Source: Prauserella alba (GTDB lineage Bacteria; Actinomycetota; Actinomycetes; Mycobacteriales; Pseudonocardiaceae). Taken from it: 64,000 nucleotides of DNA. A program made the position numbers and the translations under genes. Positions 1 through 8,467 of this stretch are shown here, piece by piece. The stretch covers positions 236,841 to 300,840 of the forward strand of contig NZ_JAMTCH010000003.1 in the NCBI RefSeq assembly GCF_024171735.1. Direction: 5' to 3'. The notes under the pieces are model-generated. The model worked only from the letters and a program-made list of their open reading frames with translations. It did no database searches and was not told the DNA's origin. Positions within the stretch are counted from its first letter, which is position 1. Every line of letters begins with the position of its first letter.

Positions 1-310
1 CGAGGCCGTTGCCGCCGACCTCGAGCCAGTCGGCCGCGCCGACCGGTTGCACGCCGAGCGCCATCGCGACCTCGGCGTCGGTCCAGCCGAGCGCCACGAC
101 GCGTTGCGGCGGCTCGTCGATGGTCACGTCGCCGAACTTGGTGGGGATCGTGACCGGGAACTGCGAGCTGTCGGCCTGCGGGTTGAGCTGCTGCTCGCCG
201 CCACCGGGCTCGCCGTCGGCGCCGGTCGTGGTGCAGCCGGTCAGGACCGCGAACACGCCCGCGAGGAGTACGACGAACAGAGCCCGCTGAGGCCGAGCGG
301 CACGACTCAT
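1..310 (-). CDS. Iron-siderophore ABC transporter substrate-binding lipoprotein (partial)
   Basis: Only the first 103 codons are present; the gene runs off the left edge. Read leftward from ATG at 310 there are Arg residues, a hydrophobic stretch and a lipobox LTGC with the lipidated Cys at residue 26, then a Gly/Gln-rich linker. Around residues 58-90 comes FGDVTIDEPPQRVVALGW, the typical opening of the periplasmic-binding fold of the FepB/FecB type that delivers ferric siderophores to an ABC importer. A DtxR/IdeR-like box lies 27 bases upstream of the start, in keeping with iron control. The class is clear; the siderophore cannot be told. Confidence 0.85.
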   Translation of the reverse strand, partial: MSRAARPQRALFVVLLAGVFAVLTGCTTTGADGEPGGGEQQLNPQADSSQFPVTIPTKFGDVTIDEPPQRVVALGWTDAEVAMALGVQPVGAADWLEVGGNGL

Positions 311-336
311 GGGTACGCCCTTTCGAGGGAGGCCGG

Positions 337-355
337 TAAACTGTGCCTACCCTAA
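337..355. promoter_or_regulatory. Putative DtxR/IdeR (DmdR) iron box
   Basis: On the minus strand this 19-mer reads TTAGGGTAGGCACAGTTTA. It matches the actinobacterial iron-box consensus TTAGGTTAGGCTAACCTAA at 13 of 19 positions, with a strong left half and a weak right half. It sits just upstream of the siderophore-binding lipoprotein start, so Fe(II)-repressor control is likely. Confidence 0.55.
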
Positions 356-432
356 CTACGAGCGTGCGCTCTCGGAACTCCCGGTGACGTGCGCCGGGTC
401 ACGCCTCCCGCGCCCCCAGGGCACCTCAGGGG

Positions 433-482
433 CGTTCAGTGCCTCCAACGTGCCCCGAGGGGCACGTTGGAGGCACTGAACG
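433..482 (-). terminator. Perfect 24-bp inverted repeat, terminator of the leftward ligase/oxidase pair
   Basis: Arms at 433-456 and 459-482 are exact reverse complements separated by only 2 bases. The structure begins 50 bases beyond the stop codon of the ligase-dehydrogenase gene and before the lipoprotein promoter. It would fold as a very stable hairpin. There is no U-tract, as is usual in high-GC actinobacteria. Confidence 0.75.
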
Positions 483-531
483 ACCGGGGCGGTGCCGGCT
501 CGCTTCGGGGGTGAGCCGGCACCGCCCGTGG

Positions 532-3198
532 TCACTCGGCCGGCTTCAGGTAATCGGCCACCGCCTTCGACGCGAGCAGCGGCTCCGCGCTGCGCTTGCC
601 CCGGTGGGCGACGTAGTTGGCGACCATGCCCCTGCCACCGAACGGCGCATTGCCGTTGTCGGTGTGCAGCAGAGTGGTGTTGACGCAGACCTCGTGCCGC
701 TTCTGCAGGAGCCGCACGGTCTCCGGCAGGTCGCCGTACACCATCGCGCCCATGGCCCGCTCCTCGAAGAACGGTGACGCCAGGAACTCGTGCAGCTCGT
801 CCTGCGTGGAGTACCGCAGCACGTTGAAGATCGGCGCGAACAGTTCCTCGCAGTTCGGTTTGCCGCCGATGTCGCGCAGCAGCACGGTCGGCTGCAGCTC
901 ACGGGTGGCGAGCTCGGCGTGCCCGCCGTGGACGATGTCGCCCGCATGGCGGTGCAGGTGGTCGAGCGCGAACCCGAACGCCTGCTCGTAGTGCATCGGG
1001 CCGTAGTCGGCGTGCGGGTCCGCGTTGGTGCCGAAGACGAGGTCGTCGAGCCGCTTGGTGAGCAGTTCGAGGAACCGCTCCGAGACGGACTCGTGCACGA
1101 ACAGCACGTCCGGTCCGAAGCAGTCCTGCCCCGAGTTCAGCAGGCGGATCTCGACGGCGTCGGTGACCGCCCTGTCGACGTCGGCGTTCTGGCCGACGAT
1201 GAACGGATTGATGCCCTGGCCGAAGTAGACGAACAGCTGCTCGTCGTCGAGTTTCGTACGGATCTTCTCGGCGTTGGCGTAGGTTCCCGTGAAGATCACC
1301 AGGTCGGCCTCGGTGACGGGGCCCTCGACGAAATCGCGCTGCGTGCTGGCCGAGAGCTGGAGCGGCAGCCCGTGGTGGGGTTCGAGCAGTTCGTGCAGCC
1401 GGATCAACTGTTTGTTGATGTGACTGGACGGCCGGAACACCACCCGCTCGCTGTAGAGCGCGGGCACCAGCAGGTAGAGCACGTACGAGTAGAGCGGGAT
1501 GTTCGACGGCATGAACACCGCGGTGGAGCCGATGCGCGGCGGCCGATACGTCGACACCTCCTCGAGCGCACCGCTGAGTGTCTCGATCGCGGTGTCCAAC
1601 TCGCCCTCGGCAGTCTTGTGGTTGGACACCTCGGTCAGGATCGCGAGAATCTCCTCGCGATGCGTCCTGAGGTAGTTCTCGACCGCACGCAACGCCGGTG
1701 CGCGGTCGGCCAGCGGCACCCCGGTGTCGTTCTCACGGGCGAGCGCGACCGGGGAGTTCGACGCGGCCGCGTTGTCCGAGGCTTTCGCCACGGTCGTACG
1801 GAGCTGGTTCATGTCTACCTTTCCGTTTCTGTTGCGAGGGAAGGCGGGAACGACGACGACTTTGTTGGGGCGTTCGTGGACGGCGAGCCGGTCGTGCAGC
1901 AGCCGCCGCCACATCCGCGGATCGCGGCGCGAGTCGTCCGCGACGGCGAACACGAGTTGACAGCCGCGCCGGGTGTCCTCGACGGCGACGACCTCCACCG
2001 GCGCTCCGCACGCTTCGGCCTTGCGTGCCAGCGCCTCGGGATACAGCGTGTGCCCGTGCCGGTGCACGGCACCCTTGCGGCCCAGCACGGCGACGTTGCC
2101 GCGCTCGTCGAGATAGCCGACGTCACCCGTGCGGTAGGACGAGCGGTCCACGTGGCGCAACGTGCCGTCGTCGGCCAGCAGCGCGGTCATGAGATCGGGG
2201 GTCCGCACCAGTAGTTCGCCGACCTCGCCCTGCGGCAACGGCGCGCCGTCCTCGCCGAGGATGTCGATCTCGATGCCGTCCAGCGGTGTGCCGAGCAACG
2301 TCGGATCGTCCACGGAGGCCAGCGCGATGTTGCCCGCCTCGCTGGAACCGTAGCCGTCCAACAGCGGCGCGCCGATGACCTCGCGGAACTCGGTGGCGAG
2401 CGTGACCCCCAGCGGAGCGCCGCCGACGCACCACATGCGCACCGAGGCGAGCGCCTCCGGTGCCACGGGCTTGCGTTCGAGCATGCGGAGGATGCTGTGG
2501 TAGGTCGAGGGCGCTCCGTCCACGACCGTCACGTTCAGCCCCTCGATGGCTTCGAGCGCCCGGTCGAGGCGCGTGGGCGGAACGACGATCAGGCAGGCTT
2601 CGGTCAACCACCAGAGCAGGACCAGTGAGAGTCCGTACTGGTGCGAGAACGGCAGGAGCGGCAGCAGCACGTCGTCGGCCGTGTATCGCATCCGCCGTTG
2701 CGAGCGGTGAATGTTCGCCAGCACGCTGCCGCCCGATCTGACCACGCCGGTCGGACTGCCCGTCGTTCCCGACGACCAGACGATCAGCGCGTCCTGCCGC
2801 GTGCTCCACGAGGCGAGGTCGAGCTGCAACGCCGGTTCCGCTGCCGTCCGGTCCTCGGCGGTCAGTTCGCGCAGGCCGAGCGCCCGTACCGGTTCGGAAG
2901 GCCGGGCCGCCGCCGTGTCGTCGCAGAGCAGCCACGTCGCCGAAGCCTTCGTGAGCGCACTGCTCCTGGCTTCGTCGGTCGACTGGTCGTCGAGCAGCAT
3001 GATGCTGGCGTCGAGGTGCATCAGCGTGAGCAGGGCGACGACGAAGTCGGGGGAGTTGGCGCCCGACAGCCCGACCCGGTCGCCCGCGCGGAACCCGTGT
3101 TCGCGCAGCCGCCGGGCCATCGCCGCGCCGCGCCGCTCGATGTCGGCCGCGGTCAGCACACCGCCGGGCGTGATGATTCTCGGTTTGGTGGAGTCCAT
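532..3198 (-). CDS. Acyl-adenylate ligase fused to an aldehyde-dehydrogenase-fold domain
   Basis: This 888-residue fusion starts at ATG 3198 behind GGAG. Residues 1-470 are an ANL ligase: A3 loop WSSGTTGSPTGVV (141-153), YGSSEAG (283-289), YRTGDV (355-360) and NGKVD with the adenylation Lys at 460. Residues 500-888 are an aldehyde-dehydrogenase fold with FTGTYANAEKI (636-646) and the nucleophile in NSGQDCFGP (Cys693). The Glu that drives thioester hydrolysis in ordinary dehydrogenases (ELGG motif) appears to be Phe659. This suggests an acyl-thioester reductase or acyl-transfer role rather than aldehyde oxidation, loosely like LuxE plus LuxC in one chain. No carrier domain lies between the halves. 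It is followed by a 24-bp hairpin and is 85 bases downstream of the diiron oxidase. Substrate unknown; a modified fatty acid is inferred from the neighbours. Confidence 0.8.
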   Translation of the reverse strand: MDSTKPRIITPGGVLTAADIERRGAAMARRLREHGFRAGDRVGLSGANSPDFVVALLTLMHLDASIMLLDDQSTDEARSSALTKASATWLLCDDTAAARPSEPVRALGLRELTAEDRTAAEPALQLDLASWSTRQDALIVWSSGTTGSPTGVVRSGGSVLANIHRSQRRMRYTADDVLLPLLPFSHQYGLSLVLLWWLTEACLIVVPPTRLDRALEAIEGLNVTVVDGAPSTYHSILRMLERKPVAPEALASVRMWCVGGAPLGVTLATEFREVIGAPLLDGYGSSEAGNIALASVDDPTLLGTPLDGIEIDILGEDGAPLPQGEVGELLVRTPDLMTALLADDGTLRHVDRSSYRTGDVGYLDERGNVAVLGRKGAVHRHGHTLYPEALARKAEACGAPVEVVAVEDTRRGCQLVFAVADDSRRDPRMWRRLLHDRLAVHERPNKVVVVPAFPRNRNGKVDMNQLRTTVAKASDNAAASNSPVALARENDTGVPLADRAPALRAVENYLRTHREEILAILTEVSNHKTAEGELDTAIETLSGALEEVSTYRPPRIGSTAVFMPSNIPLYSYVLYLLVPALYSERVVFRPSSHINKQLIRLHELLEPHHGLPLQLSASTQRDFVEGPVTEADLVIFTGTYANAEKIRTKLDDEQLFVYFGQGINPFIVGQNADVDRAVTDAVEIRLLNSGQDCFGPDVLFVHESVSERFLELLTKRLDDLVFGTNADPHADYGPMHYEQAFGFALDHLHRHAGDIVHGGHAELATRELQPTVLLRDIGGKPNCEELFAPIFNVLRYSTQDELHEFLASPFFEERAMGAMVYGDLPETVRLLQKRHEVCVNTTLLHTDNGNAPFGGRGMVANYVAHRGKRSAEPLLASKAVADYLKPAE

Positions 3199-3283
3199 GG
3201 GTGCTCCTGGATGCGGACGGCCGCGGCGTTCGCGCACGCAGCCTGCGTCGGTGCGCCCGCCCGGTGCCGGACGGGCGGCCGGG

Positions 3284-4219
3284 TCAGCGAGCCGGGGTGA
3301 CATCGGCGGAGTACTCGCGCAGCAGGTGGTCGATGAACGCCGGATCGGTCCCGATCAGCGACAGGTGCTTGCGCAGGATGTCGACGCTCATCCCGCGGAA
3401 GTCGACGGCGATGCCCTCGAACTCGTTGTCCAGCCGCAGTGCCAGTGGCACGGCCTTCTCCAGCACCTCGTTGATCTGGTCGCCGTAGCCCTCGTTGACG
3501 CCGGTGCGCAGCGCGTGCAGGCCGAACCCGACATGCCGTGACTCGTCGCGGCACATCGCCGTGAACGCCGTCTTGATGCCGTTGAACAGGTCGATGTCGC
3601 GCAGCGCGTGGACGAGCACCCGCTGTCCCACGAGCGCCAGCACTCCCTCGGTGATGAGATGGAACAGCGTCACGGCCTGCAGCCACTGGCCGTAGTTCAT
3701 CGGGCGTTCGTGCAGTCCCCGCACGATGTCCGCTTCGAGCATGCTGAGCTCGGCGTGCGCCGGGGTGCTGAGGTTCCAGGCTTCGGTGAGCATGGCGCGG
3801 GGGTTCTCGCTCATGCCCATGACTTCCTCGCCGAGGCGGAAGACCGCCCGGGTGTGACGCGTCTCGTCGGCGATCTGCGTCCCGAGGAAGAGCGAGTACT
3901 CCTCGTCGGGGGAGCCGGTGAGGATCGGGCCGAGCATGTCGAGGCCCGTCCACTCGCCGATGATGAACGTGGCGATGGCGTTCTCGATCATCGTCCGCAC
4001 GCCCTGCGGCACGCGCGGGTCGGCGAGCATCTCGTGGTCCGTACCGAGGGAGATGTCCTCGGCCGACCACTGCTGTCGTTCCCACCTTTGGTACAGCTCA
4101 ACGGGTTTGGGCTTGCGGCCGGCCACCAGATCGGCGTGCCGCAGGACGTCCGAGGACGGCAGCGCGGCCAGGTCGCCGAGCCGTGCTTCGTCCACGAGCA
4201 GGGTGCTCCAGCGGTTCAA
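3284..4219 (-). CDS. Ferritin-like diiron oxidase, R2/R2lox-type
   Basis: I place the start at TTG 4219, seven bases after GGAGG; this gives 311 residues, the usual size of R2-like ligand-binding oxidases. Six carboxylate/His ligands are visible with family spacing: Glu89 (FIIGEWTG), Glu119 and His122 (ADETRH), Glu191 (LITEGVL), Glu226 and His229 (RDESRH). The set is E-EH-E-EH, as in R2lox and diiron monooxygenases rather than Asp-first ribonucleotide reductase R2. Long-chain lipid oxidation or hydroxylation is a reasonable guess. It is probably cotranscribed with the ligase-dehydrogenase fusion downstream. Reading further upstream gives only low-complexity sequence, so the longer open frame to 4936 is not used. 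Confidence 0.75.
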   Translation of the reverse strand: MNRWSTLLVDEARLGDLAALPSSDVLRHADLVAGRKPKPVELYQRWERQQWSAEDISLGTDHEMLADPRVPQGVRTMIENAIATFIIGEWTGLDMLGPILTGSPDEEYSLFLGTQIADETRHTRAVFRLGEEVMGMSENPRAMLTEAWNLSTPAHAELSMLEADIVRGLHERPMNYGQWLQAVTLFHLITEGVLALVGQRVLVHALRDIDLFNGIKTAFTAMCRDESRHVGFGLHALRTGVNEGYGDQINEVLEKAVPLALRLDNEFEGIAVDFRGMSVDILRKHLSLIGTDPAFIDHLLREYSADVTPAR

Positions 4220-4986
4220 GTCAGTCCTCCAGTGTGGAAGGCGAGCGGTGTCGGACGTCGACGACGCGTGGGAACGGGTCGCCGGACGGACGAACAGGTC
4301 GTGGCCGAACGCGCTCGAAGGAGAACTGGACGATGCCGTGTCGCCTTCCGCCGCGGGGAGCGCAACGAAAGGCCGATGTGAACCGAACGTGATCGAAGGT
4401 AGTGCTGCTTTAGCTCTGACGTGTGAACGTTTGACGAGAAGTTTGCAGTAGGGAATCCGTGGAGCTACCGACGGTGTCGACGAACGGGGTGTCGTGTCGC
4501 CGTGACCCGGTCCGGTCGTGCCGCCCGTTAAGGCGTTGTGAGCTGAACGAGCCGCCGGTCCCGAGGTGGTCATCCGAAAGTCGGTGGTGTCCCGGGATTC
4601 GGTTGACACCCGCCGGGGGTCCCGGCAGTCTCGCCGACATCGCACTGATTTGCGGGCGGCGCAGGCTGCCTCGCGAGGGGGCTGCGTGCGGCCATCGCTC
4701 GGATTCGAACCGGGACCATTGCCCGATGTGGACCGAACGCGCACAGCTGGGGAGCTTCGAGGTGCGCGCCAGGGGCGACTACCTTCGACGATTTGTCGTG
4801 GCAATCTTCGGCGACGAAGCCGGGGAAGAACCTCATAACGCACGACCGTGAAGTGTGTCCGGCCTTGCCGGGCAGTACGCGTCGTGCGATCGGTTCGTGC
4901 ATTCAGGTTGACGCCCTCGTAACGACGACAACACACCGGAAATGGTGTCCGAAACGGCGCGAGGTGACCGGCATGGGGGTTTTCCG
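4220..4986. other. Long divergent intergenic region of the lanthipeptide island
   Basis: These 767 bases separate the leftward diiron gene from the rightward GNAT gene. Frames through it give Arg/Ser/Pro-rich shadow peptides with no recognisable fold. A sigma-70-like pair, TTGACA at 4603 and CAGTCT 17 bases on, points rightward but lies far from the GNAT start. It presumably holds the promoters of both arms. No regulatory gene is found inside it. Confidence 0.5.
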
Positions 4987-5652
4987 ATGGTGAGAAAAAT
5001 GTGCGTCCTCCGTTTTCCCGGAGAAAGCGACTACGAGTTGGTCGAATCGTGGCTTCGCCCGCTCTCGCCCACGAGCGCGCTGACGGGGGACACCCACGAG
5101 GTGGTGACCGCGGATGCCGTGCGCGAACTCAACGAGAGCGGCAAGGTGCGCTACCTGATGGTCGTGACCGACGACGGAGCCCCGGTCGGGGTCGTGAACT
5201 ACCGGACGTCGGGTACCGCAGGGTCCTACGTGATCGGGGGCGCGATCGGTGACCCCGAGAAATGGAACGGCGGCGCGGGTGCCGATGCGCTCGGGCAACT
5301 CGTCGACTTCCTGTTCCACGAACTCAACGCGCACCGGGTGGAGTTCAGCACCGCGTCGTACAACAAGCACACGCTGGCGATCCTCACCAAGGGCGGATTC
5401 GTGCTCGAAGGCGTGCTGCGCGACTACTACTTCATGGACGGCATGTACCACGACCGCACGGTGTGGTCGATCCTGCGCGACGAGTTCTACGAGGGCGCCG
5501 CAGCGCACGCCGACCAGTTCCCCGTGGAGGATCTCGTCCCCGAGGAGGACAAGCGGCAGGCGCAGGAAGCGCTCGCGAAGTACCTCGCTTCGGACCCGCC
5601 GACCTCACTGACCAGCTTCGGTGACCGTATCGCCCGCGTACGGCCGTACTGA
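4987..5652 (+). CDS. GNAT-family N-acyltransferase (RimJ/RimL type)
   Basis: 221 residues from ATG 4987, which follows a G-rich ribosome site. The acetyl-CoA-binding segment WNGGAGADAL and the family ending LNAHRVEFSTASYNKHTLAILTKGGF... YHD place it in the GNAT superfamily, RimL-like. It sits 20 bases before the class III lanthipeptide synthetase gene. In goadvionin biosynthesis a GNAT enzyme (GdvG) joins a long acyl chain to the N-terminus of a ribosomal peptide; by analogy this protein is the candidate that links the fatty acid made by 11786-16531 to the modified peptide. That role is inference. The fold alone would also fit a protein or small-molecule N-acetyltransferase. Confidence 0.8.
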   Translation: MVRKMCVLRFPGESDYELVESWLRPLSPTSALTGDTHEVVTADAVRELNESGKVRYLMVVTDDGAPVGVVNYRTSGTAGSYVIGGAIGDPEKWNGGAGADALGQLVDFLFHELNAHRVEFSTASYNKHTLAILTKGGFVLEGVLRDYYFMDGMYHDRTVWSILRDEFYEGAAAHADQFPVEDLVPEEDKRQAQEALAKYLASDPPTSLTSFGDRIARVRPY

Positions 5653-5672
5653 CTCCGGCGGAAGGACATCCG

Positions 5673-8303
5673 ATGAACCCGCTCGCGCAGCTGTACACGC
5701 TCGCAGATCCCGTGTTCTTCGAGGATCCGGCCCGATGGCGGCCGGACGGAACGGCTTTCCCGCTGGCCACGGAGGCTCCGCCGGAGGGATGGAGCCGGGG
5801 TGGTTCCGACGGCTGGGTGTCGCTGCGACCGGAGTCCGTACGGCTTCCCCCGCAGGGATGGAAGATCCACATCAGCGCGACGCCGGACAATGCCGACGAG
5901 GCGGTCCGGGTGGCAGCCGAACACTGCTTCCGCAACGACATCACGTTCAAGTTCCTCGGCGGCCGCAATCTGGTCCGGGCCTTCAGCCTCAAGTACGCAC
6001 CGCGTGCCGCGAGCGGGAAGGTCGTCACGATCTACCCGGTCGACGAGCACCAGCTGAGGACGTGTCTCGACGAGCTGGACGCCGCGCTCTCGGGTAACGC
6101 CGGCCCGTACATCCTCAGCGACCTGCGGTTCGGCAACGGTCCGCTCTACGTCCGTTACGGCGGCTTCGCGAAACGCTTCTGCGTGACCGAGGAGGGTGAG
6201 CGGGTACTGGCGATCGAGCGGCCGGACGGAACACTCGTGCCGGACGAGCGGAAGCCGGTGTTCACGATTCCCGACTGGGTCCCGGTGCCGGACGTGCTCC
6301 GGCCGAGTCTGGAGCGGCGGAGTGCGACCGGTGCGACGTTGGACTATCGCGTCGTCGAGGCGCTGCACTTCTCGAACGGCGGCGGTGTCTACGTGGCCGA
6401 GCGGGGTACCGACGACAGTGCCACCGACGTCGGTGACACGGACGACAGTGCCACCGATGACAGGGAACTCGTGCTCAAGGAGGCACGGCCGCACGCCGGT
6501 CTGAGCGACGCCGACACCGATGCCGTCGGCCGGATGGACCACGAGGTCTGGGCGTTGCGGCGACTGGCAGGCATCGACGGTGTTCCCGCGGTGCACGAGG
6601 TGACCACCGTGTGGGAGCACCGGTTCGTGGCGATGGACCGTGTGCCCGGCGTGACGCTGCAGCAGTGGCTCGCGCGGCACTACCCGCTGATCGGCGCGGC
6701 AAGCGGGGCCGTCGAACGCGCCGCCTACGTGCGGCGGGCCGAGCGCATCCACGCCAACGTGACGCGTCTGATCGAACGGATCCACGAACGCGGCGTCGTG
6801 TTCGCCGACCTCCATCCGGCCAACGTCATCGTCGACGAGAACGACGAGGTGGGCCTCGTCGACTTCGAGGCCGCGTTCGAGGCGGGTGCCGGCAGGACGC
6901 AGCGCATGGGGCACGCCGGATTCACGACGGCCACGGCCCTCGACGAGGACATCGACCGCAACGCGCTCGCGATCCTCCGGCTGTGGTTCTACCTGCCGTT
7001 GACGAGTGTGCTCGCGATCGCACCGGCCAAACTCGATGCGCTGGTCACGGTCGCCTGCGAGCTGTTCGACCTGCCCGCCGATTTCGCCGCGTCGGTCACC
7101 GGTGCGGCGACGGCGAAGGCCGCACCGGCGCCGGAGGTCGCCGCGTTGCCGCGGGACACCCCGGCCCCCGCCGAACGTCGTTGGCGCGATTCGGTCGCCG
7201 CGGCGATGGTGGCCAGCGCGGAACCGGACCGGACCGACCGGCTCTTCCCCGGAGACACCGAGCAGTTCGTCACGGGAGGATCCTGTTTCGCCTACGGTGC
7301 CGCCGGCGTCCTGTGGTCGCTGCACGTGACGGGCTACGAGGTCGACGACCGGTACCGGCAGTGGCTGCTCGCACGGGCCGACGAACCCGTGGCCGCGCCG
7401 GGGTTCCTGGACGGCGCCCACGGCATCGCGTACGTGCTCGACGAGCTCGGCCACCGGGACGCGGCGGCCGCACTGATCGACCGTGCGGCGGCATCCGTCG
7501 AGCAGATGCGCGACGTGAGCTACCTGAGTGGCCTGGCCGGGGTGGGGCTGAACCTGCTTCATCTGCACGGCAAGTACGGCTCGGCCGCAAGCGGCCGCAG
7601 CGGTGACCGGCTGTCCGACGCGCTCCGCATCGCCCTGCGACTGGAGGAAGCCGTGGCCGACGGGCGCGCGCACGGCGTCGACAAGCCGCCCGGCAGGCTC
7701 GGCCGCGCAGCGGACGCCGGAACACACGGCGGCCTCATCCGGGGCTGGTCCGGACCTGCGCTGTTCTTCCTGCGGTTGTTCGAGGCCACCGGTGACAAGG
7801 GCTGGCTCGACACGGCGATCGCTGCCGTGCGCCGGGACCTGCGCTTGTGCGTGGCCGACGAGGACGGGACCTGGCAGGTTGACGGCGGATTCCGGCGGCT
7901 GCCGTATCTCGACGTCGGATCTGCCGGAATCGCGCTCGTGGTCGACGACATTCTGCGCCGCGTCGACGACGGCGAACTCGAAGCGGCACTGGGGCCGCTC
8001 GCCGCGGGCTGTCACAGCGACTTCGTCATGGACGCAAATCTCTTCCACGGACGCGCCGGACTAATGGGCGTAAATGCTCGACTCGACCGCGGTCGTACGG
8101 GTACAATTGATTCCAGGCAGACGGAAAGCCACCTCGAACGTTTGAGTTGGCATGCGCTTGCCTATCGTGGACATGTTTCTTTTCCCGGTGACGGATGTTC
8201 CCGCTTGTCCATGGATTTCGCAACTGGTAATGCGGGAGTCTTGGTCGCCGCGGCCTCCGTGGCGGACGAGAATGTTCCGCTTCTTCCCTTCCTGTCCGTA
8301 TGA
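5673..8303 (+). CDS. lanKC: Class III lanthipeptide synthetase LanKC
   Basis: An 876-residue three-domain enzyme that phosphorylates Ser/Thr of a precursor, eliminates phosphate to dehydro-residues and adds Cys to them. Residues 1-200 correspond to the lyase domain. Residues 200-450 are a Ser/Thr kinase-like domain with VLKEAR (Lys near 269), catalytic loop VVFADLHPANV (Asp near 379) and DFE (near 397) in place of DFG. Residues 480-876 are LanC-like but lack the zinc ligands: the usual Cys-His-Gly appears as LFHGRAG near 790 and no WCYG is present. Loss of zinc ligands separates class III from class IV enzymes. It is followed 63 bases later by three precursor genes, its likely substrates. Confidence 0.93.
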   Translation: MNPLAQLYTLADPVFFEDPARWRPDGTAFPLATEAPPEGWSRGGSDGWVSLRPESVRLPPQGWKIHISATPDNADEAVRVAAEHCFRNDITFKFLGGRNLVRAFSLKYAPRAASGKVVTIYPVDEHQLRTCLDELDAALSGNAGPYILSDLRFGNGPLYVRYGGFAKRFCVTEEGERVLAIERPDGTLVPDERKPVFTIPDWVPVPDVLRPSLERRSATGATLDYRVVEALHFSNGGGVYVAERGTDDSATDVGDTDDSATDDRELVLKEARPHAGLSDADTDAVGRMDHEVWALRRLAGIDGVPAVHEVTTVWEHRFVAMDRVPGVTLQQWLARHYPLIGAASGAVERAAYVRRAERIHANVTRLIERIHERGVVFADLHPANVIVDENDEVGLVDFEAAFEAGAGRTQRMGHAGFTTATALDEDIDRNALAILRLWFYLPLTSVLAIAPAKLDALVTVACELFDLPADFAASVTGAATAKAAPAPEVAALPRDTPAPAERRWRDSVAAAMVASAEPDRTDRLFPGDTEQFVTGGSCFAYGAAGVLWSLHVTGYEVDDRYRQWLLARADEPVAAPGFLDGAHGIAYVLDELGHRDAAAALIDRAAASVEQMRDVSYLSGLAGVGLNLLHLHGKYGSAASGRSGDRLSDALRIALRLEEAVADGRAHGVDKPPGRLGRAADAGTHGGLIRGWSGPALFFLRLFEATGDKGWLDTAIAAVRRDLRLCVADEDGTWQVDGGFRRLPYLDVGSAGIALVVDDILRRVDDGELEAALGPLAAGCHSDFVMDANLFHGRAGLMGVNARLDRGRTGTIDSRQTESHLERLSWHALAYRGHVSFPGDGCSRLSMDFATGNAGVLVAAASVADENVPLLPFLSV

Positions 8304-8366
8304 ACTCCGGGCCACCAGTGGGTCCGACGGGTCGTCCGGCTGGGAAATATCAGAAAGGTGATTAGC

Positions 8367-8450
8367 ATGGCTGTTCTGGACCTTCAGGCCCTGGAGACCT
8401 CGGCCGCCGAGGCGCAGCTTCCCGGCAGCACCGTCAGCAACAACTGCTGA
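8367..8450 (+). CDS. lanA: Class III lanthipeptide precursor, copy 1
   Basis: 27 codons, too short for most gene finders. The leader opens MAVLDLQALET, matching the (I/L/F)-x-LQ leader motif of class III precursors such as RamS/AmfS (FDLQSMET). The end, LPGSTVSNNC, contains Ser21-x2-Ser24-x2-Cys27, the arrangement that class III enzymes close into labionin, or avionin if the terminal Cys is decarboxylated. The core is thus only about 7-8 residues, with Cys as the very last residue. It lies directly after lanKC behind AGAAAGGTGA. The cleavage site is unknown; after Pro19 or Gly20 is likely. Confidence 0.93.
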   Translation: MAVLDLQALETSAAEAQLPGSTVSNNC

Positions 8451-8467
8451 AAAGTTCTCCGGTAGAT

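Noticed and set aside
4410-4640. A 76-codon ORF in the divergent gap as a regulator
   Set aside because: No helix-turn-helix or other fold; composition matches noncoding shadow frames.
5487-8048. An 853-codon minus-strand frame opposite lanKC
   Set aside because: Composition is Arg/Val/Gly/Asp-rich shadow sequence with no motif, while the plus strand encodes a full LanKC.
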